From Epiperipatus broadwayi (taxonomy: Eukaryota; Onychophora; Udeonychophora; Euonychophora; Peripatidae), in the NCBI GenBank assembly GCA_028023455.1, contig JAQFVV010013382.1, positions 62,001-126,000 on the forward strand: a stretch of 64,000 nt of DNA, in the 5' to 3' direction. Position numbers and translations under genes: made by a program. Below, in pieces: positions 15,761-35,069 of this stretch. How positions within the stretch are numbered: position 1 is the stretch's first letter; the number at the start of each line of letters is the position of its first letter. Below the pieces are notes generated by a model that worked only from the letters and a program-made list of their open reading frames with translations, was not told where the DNA came from and searched no databases.

Positions 15761-16984
15761 TTTACTGAGCATAATATATTGAAATAACTCAGTTATTTTA
15801 AATCTAGCCAGAAAATATAGGATGTAAAACATAATTACATATTAATATAGTCTTAGCAACTAGTAATTCATTTTGGAAAGTATAATGCAAGGTCTTGAAA
15901 TCATTACCAAAAGATTTAAATCAGTTGAAAAAACGTGACTTTTCATTACTCAACAGTAACTATGTTTATGAAAAAAAAGATTAAATAAAGTATTGTTTTA
16001 CAATTACATTTTTTTTACATATTATAATTTCCTCATCTAATGCAAACTTATATTATTAACATTTAAATATAAAAAAATGACAAAACTTTTTGAGAGATAT
16101 TCTTTACAAACAACAATTTATTTAAAAATAAAACAAAACATTAAATCAGCATTTGTGAAATAGATTTATTGTAATACATCATTCATGATTATTACTAAAT
16201 CTTGTTGGACACAATATTAGTCTCTAGATAACTTAAACTTCAAAAGACTTGAGATAAACAAACAAAAATAAATTTAAGAATGTATTTTTATAACTTTTTA
16301 AATTCTCTTAATAATTAATGAGAATAAAAAAAGAGCTGGCATTAAATTGACATTGACACAATTCAGATAAATTCTATACTTTAATAAAAATCGATTAATG
16401 TAAAAAGTGATTGGATATAATTCATGTAAGATTGACTTACTCCATGCAAATATATTTGTTCTATATATTTTATGGTTTAAATTATTGCTATTTTTTCTGT
16501 CATTATTATTATATTTTTTATTATTGGATGGATACAATATGTAATAAAATTCCCTTTTTCATTCATACATTTAATTATTATATATTGACCTTCCCTTATT
16601 TTCCGTCCTCATCCTTTCCCATAATAATAATTGATTTAAAATTTATTTTAATGTTAATCTTGTAATTCAGTTTTAATGGTTGTTTAATAAATTGCTTATT
16701 ATGTGTGATTTGGACTTAATTGCATTTACGTATTTAATATTGACAATTCATGAAGTAAATTTATGTATTTTTAATTTCATATTTAATATAAAATATGCAT
16801 ATATTATTTATTGTATAGTAGCATGTATTCAATTCTGATATTTTAATTAATTTATCGAATCCATCTTGAGTTAATATATATGTATTATATTTAATGTTGT
16901 CATGGTTATATGATGTAGATAAAATATTTTTTGTGTAAAACCATGTATTATTTTCTATTATATACCTATATTACACTGAACTAG
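15761..16984. other. AT-rich DNA, nothing recognised
   Basis: Overlapping opposite-strand frames at 16298-16665 have no recognisable domains. Nothing else was seen. Confidence 0.5.
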
Positions 16985-17640
16985 CATCCACTATTGTCAA
17001 GGTAAACTCTTAAAAAAATTGTTTGATCTCAAACTGTAACACGACTGAGTGCAAGATGAAGGATGATAATCAGTTTGAGATAGTTTAGTATTCAGAATGT
17101 GATGTTTATCTAAATGTATATTTTTTCTAGCTTTAACACCCATCAATTTAAAATGATAAAATAAGAGGTTTCCAGATGGCTAGAATATGTTATGCTTTAT
17201 CAGCCCTATTTAAACCAGTATGTCTCTTTAATATTTCTATTGACACTCTCATGGTTCTCAAATCATATCTATCCAAATTAGCAAGCATTTTTGCATAGTC
17301 AAAGTCAGGTTTGTGACAAATTTCCAAAAAATTAAAAGTAAAAACTGATGGGTTATTTTTTTGTTTAAAAACATTACTATGTTTTTAATTCTGGCATTTA
17401 TTCATCTATTAGACTGACCTACATAGCATAATTTGCACTGAAAACATGGAATTTCATAAACTCCTTGGTGTTCCAAAAATATTCTGTCTAAGTTTATGTA
17501 AAAAATCACCAATTTTTTTTTGCCAGTAGAAAATAAAATTATTTATATTAAAACAAGATAGTCTTCAATTGATTTTATCAGTACTCCCCTTTAATATAAA
17601 GGAAACAAATATTCTATTAAAAGATGAATAGTTAATTTGA
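16985..17640 (-). pseudogene. Penelope-like retroelement remnant, GIY-YIG C-terminal region
   Basis: Penelope-like elements encode a reverse transcriptase followed by a GIY-YIG endonuclease. Read on the minus strand, a frame at about 17400-17470 encodes GVYEIPC (17445-17465) followed by a CxxC-like spacing and YVGQ (17414-17425) then an Arg. This is the GIY-YIG signature arrangement of this family. After a stop and frameshift, a second frame (17315-17190) encodes a His-Lys-Pro-Asp-Phe start, an AKMLAN motif and a Glu-Ile-Leu-Lys helix ending at a stop, matching the usual C-terminal tail. Upstream, 17470-17640 keeps a degraded LKGSTDKI-like motif typical of the linker before the endonuclease. 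Stops and frameshifts show it is dead. The segment 16985-17190 is its 3' flank. Confidence 0.75.
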
Positions 17641-18939
17641 TCCTATTTTTGTTTCCTTTTAGTATCAATGCTATACATTATTTTTATTATAATCATTAGA
17701 AAGTATAATATTTTTTGTAAGTTTTATTTCTTGAATAATATGTTTTTATTAGATAAATTATAAGCTCTAATCAAAAGATTTTTGCTACAGAAAAAAAAAA
17801 ACTGAGCAGAATGATGATGACAAAATGCTATATGATATTGATAAGATTTTCAAACTTTGTTAAAGTAATGTTGAGTGATGTAAATATGCAAAAGATTATG
17901 TTATTTTGCTAAATTATAAAGTAAAGTTAATATTATGATATTTGGATGGTTGGGAAAACTGACCTTAGTAAAATAATATACTCAAAGTCCTATAAAATAA
18001 AGTCCTAAAAGTTAGTTTTAAGATAATTATTTAAAATTAAATAAACTAATGTATTTTAAATAAAAATAGATTTAATATTTGTGTTATAAATTATTTATTA
18101 AAATTATAATATGTTATGGTAGACAAATGTATTTAATTTATTACAGTTTAAATAATTTCATTATTTATCTATTCTAAATTGTATCATTATATTTTTTATA
18201 ATATAATATTTTGTAATAAAATGCTTAAGATATTTCTGTTTTTAGACAGTAATTATAAAATAAAATGATACATATTGTCTGTTTTTTTAAAGTCATGTGA
18301 TCAGCAATACTCATACTTTGTGCTTACAAGGTTTATAAAGAACATTTCAAAATTGCTTTAGAATTGTATTTTTTCAAAATTGAAACATTTGTGTATCGTA
18401 AAAGTAAATGTTAGTAAAATTTATGTAATTAGATAGCTTTAAAATTAGTGTAGTTAGCAAAGTTAAATTTTAAAAATAGATACATTAAAATTAATATATT
18501 GGATAAAATAACATTTCCTATCTAAACTGATTACTGAAAATTTCATTTTTACCCCTCAAACACATTTTTTCTTTATTTGCCTTTATGTTAAAACACTCTA
18601 GTAGTAAGAAATTGTCATTTTTATTGACATCAACAGAGGAAAGAATTATTTATTTAATATGTAAATTAGATATTGTAATTCTATAAAAAAGTCATTATGA
18701 TGCTGATATTTTAAGATGTTCCTTTTCAAAGAAATTACTGGTTTCTTTTTCAATTTACGATCATGTAAAGTATACAATTTTTTTAATAAAACCTGACTAC
18801 TTTTGTAAAATAACTATATTTTCAGCAGATTTTATGAAAATAATTTATAATTTGCACAAAAAATAATAAAAAAACCACTCTAAAACATATATTTTAATTT
18901 TCAGTGGTGGAAAATATTTCTCATTGGTCTCTTTTTGAC
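17641..18939. other. AT-rich DNA, nothing recognised
   Basis: No repeat boundary or coding signal was found. The element ending at 17640 may extend into this region in a form too decayed to read. Confidence 0.45.
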
Positions 18940-19225
18940 CTGATAATCATCAGCCAATCAGCATTGAGAATGGATGTCCTCAGCCAAAATTGATGGTTTC
19001 AGCCAATAAGCATTGAAAATGGATGGCCTGCTTATTTTTTTATACTTAAAACACTTCTATTATTGATTTTTACTTGTAAAATAATTCAAGACCGGGCAGC
19101 ATCTTATGGGACTTTTTCTAAGCTTTCAATCAAACATAAAATTATCACCGTAACTAAAAAAGTGACTGATTTCGAGTAAACCAAAGCCATTGATGCAAAT
19201 GAGCATCGAACCCTATAAAAAGGTT
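18940..19225 (+). promoter_or_regulatory. orphan promoter-like cluster (CCAAT, octamer, TATA)
   Basis: CCAAT boxes lie in two imperfect repeats of a CAGCCAAT-AGCATTGA-AATGGATG unit at about 18952-19025, with a reversed ATTGG nearby. An ATGCAAAT octamer lies at about 19195 and a TATA-like CTATAAAAAGG at about 19213. This order and spacing recalls replication-dependent histone or snRNA-type promoters. No histone frame follows, and the first downstream ATG opens only a very short frame. It may be a displaced promoter, a retroelement U3 region, or chance. Confidence 0.35.
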
Positions 19226-25205
<5,980 letters not shown>

Positions 25206-25207
25206 TA

Positions 25208-25282
<75 letters not shown>

Positions 25283-25310
25283 TTATTGTTATTATTATTA
25301 TTATTATTTT
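25206..25310. repeat. (ATT)n microsatellite, interrupted
   Basis: An almost continuous ATT trinucleotide array with two TTTT/TTG interruptions near 25282-25290. Confidence 0.95.
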
Positions 25311-25739
25311 AAATAAATGTGCAAAAGTTGATAAGTCGGACTAAATGCTTATTTACTTGTTGATTTTAGTTTAGTTTAATGAGGAAGTATGTAATTTATT
25401 TAAAATATAACTGTAAATATTGTATATAGTTTTTATTAAAGAGTCTATAATAATAATTTTTTGTTAAATTTGTTTTTATAAAACTTTGTATTATGCTAAT
25501 TATTTACAAATTACAAATACAGGATCACCAGATACCAAAAAAAAACAACAAAAAAACAACATAATATTTGCAAATTAGGAAACAATTACTTACTTAAGAA
25601 TTCACAGTGCTTCAGAATATAATATATTTGAGAAATTTCATTTTTCATTATTATTGTTTTGTTCATAATTAATGATATAATTTATTGCATAGAATTATAA
25701 CGTTATTTGTTGCCACATGAGAACGAAAAGATTATATTA

Positions 25740-26170
25740 TGTCATTTATATTATTATTATCATTGATAATTACCATAACATAGAACAATAAATAAGATTG
25801 ATAATTATTTATCAAAGATTATTATTATGTATTATTGTTGTCATTATTATTAGATAGATGTAGTTGAAGATGATAAAAAATCCTTTATCATACTTACATA
25901 CAGAAAATTATAAATTGATTAGTTGTTTTAAGGAACCTGAGATAATTATAGTTATATTATTTATTTTCAGAAAGAAATTAGGAATTAGCATTACATTAAA
26001 TTGATTATTATTTTAAATGCATAAGAATGCTATGAATTTATTATTATTTGAAATAATAGGAGGAGGGGTAGTATTCTTTTGTCATTGAGATAGTATCCCA
26101 TGGTATATTTGCTCAATGTAATTCTTTACTGCTTCTACTTCATATTATTGTCTCATGATTTATTAAAAAA
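25740..26170 (-). repeat. dispersed repeat R2, inverted copy
   Basis: The reverse complement of this segment aligns with 32345-32760. The best block contains GATACTATCTCAATG followed by a C-rich run. It is preceded by a CATGAGACA block and followed by CATTCTTATG-like, AATAATAATCA and ATCTCAGGTTC blocks in the same order. The copies are diverged and no coding content is seen. Confidence 0.65.
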
Positions 26171-28960
26171 ATTTTTTTTTTTTTTTTTTTTTAGAATGAA
26201 ACATTTATTATTTCTTAATCAGCATGGCTAGTTGAGTGGTAGACAGTATCATAGGATTTCTATATTATTGATTATATGTATTTTAGCTGAGCATAATCAT
26301 TTATCTGAGCTAGTCATATTTTCCTATTTATTATATTACCAGGTAGTGAGGGTAGAATATATATATACAATTAGCATCTTCATTCAGTATACTGAATGTT
26401 TGCTATAGTAAATGGAAGGGTTTGAACTTCAGTAAAACAACGTATAATGTTTGCTGATATATATATATACATTAAATGTCTGTATTTTTAAATCATATAT
26501 TAATAATTCGAACATATTTATTTAACACAGTACCTTCAATTGTTTCACTGACAATCTTTATCAACTGTTAATACAAATGTACAGAAAATAAAAACTTGCA
26601 TTACCCATCATTCAATCCATTCAAATTTCCCACAATTCTATTGTTTTATATTAGCTGATTGTCTATTCATTAACCACCTCTATTCCTAGATATCATCATT
26701 CCATCCTTAGTTTTACGTTTTACATTATATATATAAATGAAAGGTGTGAATTAAAGATTAACAACATTTGGAAGAAGCTATTGGAAAAGAAAATAAATTT
26801 TAAAACTTCTCAACCAATAGAATTTAAATATGAGGAGAAAGAAAACGATAAAAACGATTTTAAATCTCACACTTATTCTTATGATTTGAGAAAGAGGATG
26901 CTCTGGGGAAGGTACTTGATATTGTACTGAAACATCAGCATTTAGCTTTTTCACTACACAGAATATCCTGCAAATAGTAATAATAATATGACATCTTTTA
27001 TCCATGAAAATATTAGAATATATATATATAATATTTGATACTCCCCATAGCTATATAGTTTTATCCAAATAAAGAATAGCTTGGATTTGAGTAGCCTACT
27101 TAACTTTATATATATAAATGGGCTGCAACAAATCATAAATTCTAAACAAAATATTGGTTTATCAAGAAAGCAAAATATTATTGATTATTACTGTTATTAT
27201 TTAAGTAGTGATGTTTGGAGGGGATATTAATGTGTCTGATAATATTCCTTGTGAAGTAAATTATTAAATTGTCAAAATGTACTCCATATAGATTTCATAA
27301 ATATCTAGCATCTAAAGACATTGTATGTATCAAATTTTGTTTTGTTGCATTTGAAAAATAGTTTATAAGATACACAGGAAATTGAAAACAATTTTGAAAA
27401 AATAACAGCCAGGAAACAAATGCACAATACTAACTAGTATCAGAATGAAGTATTTTAAAATATTTTATTATACTAATATATTTTATTATTACAAGTAGAA
27501 AAAAATAAAAACTTCAACATTTTTTTTAAAACTTGTGTGTGCATGCACAATTGTTTATGTAATCCAACGTAGTTAAAATTAAAACATATAATCGGAAAAC
27601 ACTTTAAATAAATTTATTATTAGTGTAATAAATAGAATTATTATTAATTATAGTGACAACTATAAAGAATAATAAAACAAAAAAATATTACGTTAATATT
27701 ATTAATTTGTAATATAATAATATATTTTTGTTTAAATTTTGATCATTAAGGAATGCAATCTGATATTTTAATATTTCAAAATCATACTAGTCTAGAATTT
27801 TTAGGATAATATCATCTAAGATTAACATACTCATTTTTTTTTAATTTCAAAATATCACTTGCAACATACTGTTTGTCAGTAATTCCTATAAAAATCCAAA
27901 AATGTGTATTATTTTGGGCACAAGCTATGATCTCACTAATCATATGACAGGAATTTATAAATACTCATAAGTGCTAAAATTGTTTTGTCTTTTACTAAAT
28001 TGTATACAGAAGGACTGAATAAGATTTGAATTCAAAATATTTTTTTTTGCATCCTGCCTTAAAATAATATCTGAGTAAATAACCAGGTAATTATTTGCCT
28101 CCTAATGGAAAATGCTTCTCTACATCATCCTGAATGAAATATTAAAAGTCAAACATTATCTATTATTTCTATAATGAATTCCAAAGAAATGAATACTAAC
28201 ATTTGAAATTTACTATGAAAATGTTAATAGTGCTTTATAGAATGCTATGTTTTAAATAGACTGCATATTTATTTGTCTATGTTCTAAAGCAGAAGCCATT
28301 GCTTGGAATTATATTTGCTACATCAACTTGAAGCTTCAGATTAATATTATAAAACTGATGTGAACTGATAGACTAATTAATTTCTTGATTTTATATTTAT
28401 GAAAACTACTTAAAGCTTTTTGTTTACTCTAAATATATTAAATATTATCTAATGCTGTACTAGTAATATAACAATAAATCTACACAAATATGTATTGTAC
28501 TGATTTTGTCAATTTAGGTTTTGTATTTCATAGATTGCTAATATATTTCTTAATCATGTTCAATCTGCATTTATTCATTCTTTATATCAGAGATCTTTAC
28601 AGAATGTAACTAAATTTCCAGATTAACTCAACTAATTCATTATTGTTTTTTTTTGTGTGGGGGTTTTATTATATAATTGCACACTGCACCAGTTGTTTTA
28701 ATTTATTTAGTCGATGCCAGGGTTATATAACCCACTGACACAGAGTCATTAATGAATGTAACTGTTTCAATTAATTTTGGAACTTAGTTTCTCTTTTATA
28801 TACAGTAATTTCCCAAAGGTTATAACCTACAAAGCAGTATCTGCATTGAAAAAACACAGATAATCTCAAATGAGTTTGTTTGCATAATGGAATAATTACA
28901 AAAAAATAAAAAATAAATATACAATGAATAAATTATATTATGAAAAGTGATTTGGTTGAT
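26171..28960. other. AT-rich DNA with small palindromes
   Basis: Short perfect palindromes occur at about 26382-26397 (ATTCAGTATACTGAAT) and 28712-28725 (GGGTTATATAACCC). Open frames at 26778-27136 on the minus strand have no recognisable similarity. Nothing else was seen. Confidence 0.45.
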
Positions 28961-28961
28961 G

Positions 28962-30280
28962 TTTTGGAACTAGTGTCTGAATATTTCTGGCACCTCACTG
29001 AGGTTAACCATAAAGTTGAAACCAATTGTGTGTGTGTTTTTTTTAATATTTATTTACTATTAATTTTATATGTAGATTTAATCAACCACAGCACTTATTT
29101 TATATGCATTATTTAAGTAGAAACTCTGAAGTTTACAGACATGTTAATGTCTTTTACTCCAGATATCTAACTTAATTGGCTATATGGGAATGAATCAAAT
29201 TCAGATCTACTATATATTAATAGCCTCAGTATAGCCCAAGTCTTAAAGGTAAAAATATATGTATCGATAAAGCAAGTCATATATAATGTGACATTGTTTT
29301 TATAAGATTCTATTTACAAAAATATAATGCAGACAGTATACCAATAGCTGAAACAATTCTTAATTTATAGATGAGGCATAAGCTCGGAACCAATTAGTCT
29401 GGGGATGAGAGTATTTGGGAAAAAAAAAATTTCTCTTATCTCACTTATCAATTAAGAGTTTATTTGAGCTATTGGTATACTCTTTGAATTACATTTTTGT
29501 AAATACAAGCTTGTAAAAGCAATGTCACATTATATATGACTTACTTTATTGATAATTATAATTTTACGTTTAAGGCTTTGGATCTAGTATCTGAATATTT
29601 CTGACTCCTCATCGAGGTGAGCTATAATCTCAAAAACAATTGGTTTGGGAATAAGAGTATTTTAGATTGAGATTTTAAGTATTTTCTCTTACCTCACTTA
29701 TCAATTAAGAGCTTGTTTGAGTTATTGGTAGACTCTTTGTATTAAATTTTTGTAAATATAAGCTTATAAAAGCAATGTCATTATATGTGACTTACTTTAT
29801 TGATAATAATAATGTTACGTGACTTACTTTATTGATAATAATAATGTTACGTTTAAGACTTTGGCTATGCTGGGGTTATTAATATTTTGAATATCTGAAT
29901 TTGATTCAGTCCCATAGAGCTATTTAAGTTAGATAGCTGGAATGAAAGACATTTTCATATCTGAAAACTTCAGAGTTTCTGCTTAAATAATACATATATA
30001 ATAAGTGTTGTGTTTGAGTTGATATTTTGGATATAGTGATCTGAATATTTTTGGCTCCTCATTGAGGTAAAGCATAATCTCTAAACCAATTGGTCTAGTA
30101 ATGAGAAAACTTTGCATAGAGATTTTAAGTATTTTTTCTTACCTCACTTATTGATTAAGAGCTTCTTTGAGCTATTGGTATACTCTCCCTATTACATTTT
30201 TGTAAATATAAATTTATAAAAGCAATGTCATGTTATATATGACTTGCTTTATTGATAAATATGAGTTATTATTATATATT
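28962..30280. mobile_element. composite hairpin/tandem repeat element R3
   Basis: A unit beginning with CTGAATATTT, then CTCCTCA, then GAGGT is seen at 28977, 29591 and 30041, with a 5'-truncated copy at about 29373. A conserved inner block with CTATTGGTA and ACTC appears near 29467, 29717 and 30167, followed by a TATATGACTTACTTTATTGATAA-type end. The segment 29240-29350 is the reverse complement of 29461-29560, giving a hairpin with arms of about 100 bp. The segment 29105-29200 is the inverse of 29905-29990. A short internal duplication of about 31 bp lies at 29799-29850. There is no coding content. Confidence 0.7.
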
Positions 30281-32344
30281 TTCTATGAATGTGGTATAAA
30301 TATAAAATACATATTTTGTGGGTTTATCAATGTAAGTATTTAGTTAAATATTTCACTGTTTCATCTTGATCACAAAAACTTTTAACTGGAAAATGAAAAC
30401 GTTATAAATGCAGAGTTTCTATAAACAGTGTCTATAAAGTTAGTTGTATAATGTTTTATATGCATATAAATATACAGGCCATTCTATACATTCTTACCTA
30501 AATTGTTTTTGGAATATGTATAAAATCTAAAACGTACAAAAGTAGAGCAAGATAAAAAAAATAAAGTTTTCGAAGAACAGTTTTTATTTTTTTTTATTAG
30601 TATCTGGTGTTTTCTTTATAAATTTGTCAACACAATTGAATTGTACTGTTCTTTGTATGTTCTTGTTTTCACTCTTGAACATATTGTCTTTTGGTTTAAA
30701 TTATATTAATGACCAATTGAAGCAAAAGAATGGACACTTTTAGAACTTCTGATAAAACAAGGTTAAGTATTATTTGTGTCTTCATGCATGTTTTATTTCT
30801 TTATCTTTTTTTTTAAAAAAATGTATACCTTCTTTAAAAGTAGACAGAAATAAATTATAAAACCACAATACATACTTATCATTTAAATAAAATATATAAT
30901 TTAAACTAGCAGTGAATCTTGATTACGTTTTCTCTTTTAATTAATGAAAGAAAAAAAAATCATAGGGAAAAATATGCCAGTAGTATTTTTTTCCAAAACC
31001 TACTTAATTCAAATTTCTGCCTTAAAGCTTATTTAAATAAAGATTTAGATCAGACTTTCCTATATAATACTTTTTTTTAGTTTCGTGTTAGAATGGCAGG
31101 ATATAAATTACTCTACAGAAATGATTTCTTTCTTTGCCATTTAAATGAGACCTTAATCTGCATTCAGAAAGAAATCAAAATAATCACTGATAACAAAACC
31201 CACATGTATTTTTTTTATAACTAACAAAGAAATATCCCATTCCGCTACTAATATAAAATAACTCCCTTCCCATCTACTTAAATACGTTTTGTTAAATAAA
31301 AACGCAAAACAATAATTTAATTATAAAATTCCATCACTTTAATATTAAATTACAACAATATTTTTTATTAGATTTAAAAAAAAAAAAAAAATTTAAAAGG
31401 TTTGCATCTTTTGTTTTTTATACTACATAAATATAAGTATCAGTGATGACGAAAATGAATGTGATTAATGTTAGAGAAGTGGGAAGAGACTAGTGACTAA
31501 TAGCCCATGAGAAAGATAGATTACCTTTCCGCGTTTTGTCCATATATAGATAGATAAAAATCGAAAGTCTAAAATGAATAGTAAATTGTATGAGAGTAAA
31601 GATCGTCTGTATATATATATAAGTGCGTTTAATATTATGCTAAGTCTATCCACTTTTTATTATAAAAAATAAATAAATAATGTATTTGTAAAATACAACT
31701 TTCTGAAATCTAGTATTTCATCAAATGACTTTTATGAAACTGACCAGCTTTAAGTTGTTGTAATTACGTTGTGCAATGATATCTTAAAAATATTTTTCTG
31801 CAGTTTAAAATTTTATTTTTGTAATTTTAGGTAAGAAACTTTATTAACAAAAAACTTTTGTACATATTTACATAAGGCTTTAAATTAGTTTATATGCTCT
31901 ACAAAATAAAATAAAAAAAGGAATGGACTTTATTAATTATAAACTGTTCTTGGGGAAAAATAGCTGGGTCTGCTTATATTTCTACTTAGATCTTCCAGTG
32001 AGTAAAATAAGTGACACCCTGTTTTTTTATTAGAATTCTTTACACTATACACTAAACTTGTGATTGAGAATATGCAACCTGATTACTTGGAATGTTTAAA
32101 TATATTAAGAAGTAGTAATTCTAACATGACTTTTATTTATCTGTATAAATTTAGTATATATATATATATTCTAACCTCCCCCTAAATGGTTTGATCGTCC
32201 TCACCATAAAATTTATATACTGTTAAATATTTACGGGTTCTAGCTCAGTTTAATAAATAAAAAATGAAATATCCAGCATTAATTAAAATGATTACTAGCT
32301 CTAATTTTTAAAATACAAATACAGTTATATTTTTAAAAAAAATG
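30281..32344. other. AT-rich DNA, nothing recognised
   Basis: No supported feature was found. The 60-codon frame at 31471-31653 (-) has no recognisable similarity. Confidence 0.5.
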
Positions 32345-32760
32345 AATTAACAAATATTTATTATTTTCATGAGACATGGAGTGACGATACGGGGAACGAG
32401 ATAGACTACATTGAGATATTATCTACATGATACTATCTCAATGGCATAAGAACACTATTCCCCCTTTTACTATACTAAATAACTAACTTATAGTATTCTT
32501 ATGACTTTCTAAGCTCTTTTCACTACGATTAAAATAATAATCATGTCTTAATATTCTTTGTAATAAGAATCTAGCTCAATTAAATAAAATTAAGTAAATA
32601 AATAGAATAAATAAAATCAAATCAAATCTCAGGTTCATAAATTGTATTCTAACTGATTTAAAATTAGTAGTAAACTATGAAAAGGAATTTTATGTATAAA
32701 TTCATACTAGTAACTAACAATAATAAATAATAATAATAATAAAATAATAATATAATCTTA
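32345..32760 (+). repeat. dispersed repeat R2, forward copy
   Basis: This is the partner of the inverted copy at 25740-26170. Block order is conserved and ends in an AAT/ATA-rich tract in both copies. Some CpG remains (for example 32385-32400). Confidence 0.65.
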
Positions 32761-35069
32761 TTACTTCCTGAATGAAATAAATAATTACGTACGTGGTAGT
32801 ATTTTAATAATCTGACAACAGAATACGTGTGGCAACATTAGCATATATTTTAATGTAATATGGTGGCAACCGACTTATGACCAATAAATGATATAATTAT
32901 GATCTTTTAATTTTATCATACAAATAAATTTTCAAAATTATTATAACACTTTAGGTTTACCTTTTTGTGCAAAACTATATGTCTGTTTCAATTATAAGTG
33001 TATAGTGATATCATGCATCCATGTGGAGAAATAACAACGAAGACACAAAGCTTTAAAATAAATTTACAACAAAAATTTATTTATAACATAAACAAATAAC
33101 AATATTTTACATTATGTACATGGATATCCTTACTCTCCTATCACAAAATTATTTTACTAGTTTATAAAAAGTGAAATCAAACTTCTACTTATTTTTTCTA
33201 GTTAACTCTTATCTTTTAAATGCTTAAGAAAATACAGTATTATTATTATTGGATTTCTTATTATGTTTAGCTTGTTACAAAATGTGTTTCTCATATAATT
33301 AATATTAACACTTTGTATCCCTACTATTATTATAATTATATTTTTAATTTTACAAAATTACATTCGTAGTAAAAATTATACAAAACAATAAATTCTATTT
33401 TTTATATTGGTTGTATGGAATCCTACTAATTCAAACATTCTTCTACATTCGGTATTAGGTTTGATTGTTCATTATCCGATGTTTATTTATCTAATATACT
33501 CATTCAAGCCTTACTTCGGATGGTAATTACAACTATTAACACACCATGCACAAATATATGTCTATTACACATTATTGAATTATTTTCTTAATAAATATGC
33601 AATATTTATTTTCTAAATATTATTTAAAACATTCAAATTTTATTATCACTTAAAAAACATTGTTTAGATTTTTTTTTTTTTTAAATCTTATATTCATTTC
33701 CGAATTGATTTTAAACTGTATCATATGATTCTTTCTCTCTTTATGATATTTGTACTTTCACCTTTAAAGTTACACAATTCTAACACATTCCAGTAAATAA
33801 ACTATTCTTACTTAAACGATAACATATCCTCAGTTCTATTTTATTCATTATTTCTTTGAAAATATCTTTCTGACGATGCAGATTCATGAAACAAGGATAG
33901 CGAAAAAAGATGCATAGGATCAAAATATAACTAGAATATTATCCGTCATAAACCTTGACAACAATGGCACAGTGAATTAAAAACACTATAGAGGAGTGTC
34001 CTTTATCTGTCTACCAACCTCTATTATAGGAGTGATGCTAAAGCTATTTCTTCAGCTTTATATAACATCAAAAATGTTTAAAAGATACGCAAAAACACTG
34101 TCCAAAATATATGTGTTCAGTGATAGGGCTTAGTTAGCTATACTGAAATCACACAAACTAACTATGATCCAAATACTTTATTTTTCTTATTTCTTAACAA
34201 AACATCATCTTGGTTTCCTCTGCACTAGTACTACCAAGTCACTATCCGATCTTATTTCTCAAGATTTTTCTATACAGTACATCAACAAATTCCTATCTGC
34301 ATTTCTAACAATAATAAAATTCATTTATTTCAAATCTATTCTGCTGTTCTTTAAAAAAATCTTTTACTACTTTTCTCGTCTATTTATCATATACAAACTA
34401 TTTTAAAATATCTGAATACTTTGCAACATGAAAGTTCAAAAGAATCACACAATTGTTCTGTCGAATTATATTATTAATATATTTTAAATAACTTATTGCA
34501 TGCATATTTAAAATTACTCCTATCTCAGAATATGTTGTAAAATGTTGTATAAAATGCGTACATAGAATTTAAACTTTCACACATCATTCTTAATCAATCG
34601 ATGATCTAAAAAAAATACATTATGCATTATAAATAAATATCAAAATTACCAAAACGATCTTTATCTTCTCGATCGTGTTCTGTAGGCTTCACCATCCCAT
34701 TAATTCTTGTAGATATATGATTTCCATACATACACTTTATTTTTAAAACAATATTTCTATCATTCTATTAAGCTATTATATTTAAATCTCATTATTATTA
34801 AATTTATGTTTATATGTTTTCCCTAATCTCACATAGCATTTTATATTTTTAATATAATCAGTAAAAATATTTAAATTATATTTACGGTACTTCTTTATCG
34901 AACTTGCTTGAAAATCATTCATATTAAAGCTAAAAAAAAATATTTTATTTCTTCTTCAGTCACTTAATGTTCCATTTTAAAATAAAACAATTACTACTCT
35001 GTTTAATAAATATTCATAGACAACAATCCTTGGTTTTATAATATTGAACACAATTATTAATTCTTGATA
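32761..35069. other. pyrimidine-rich DNA, nothing recognised
   Basis: The plus strand is skewed to pyrimidines, so any ancient coding would be on the minus strand, as in the remnant just to the right. No motif could be identified. The 80-codon plus frame at 34164-34406 is attributed to T-richness. Confidence 0.4.
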
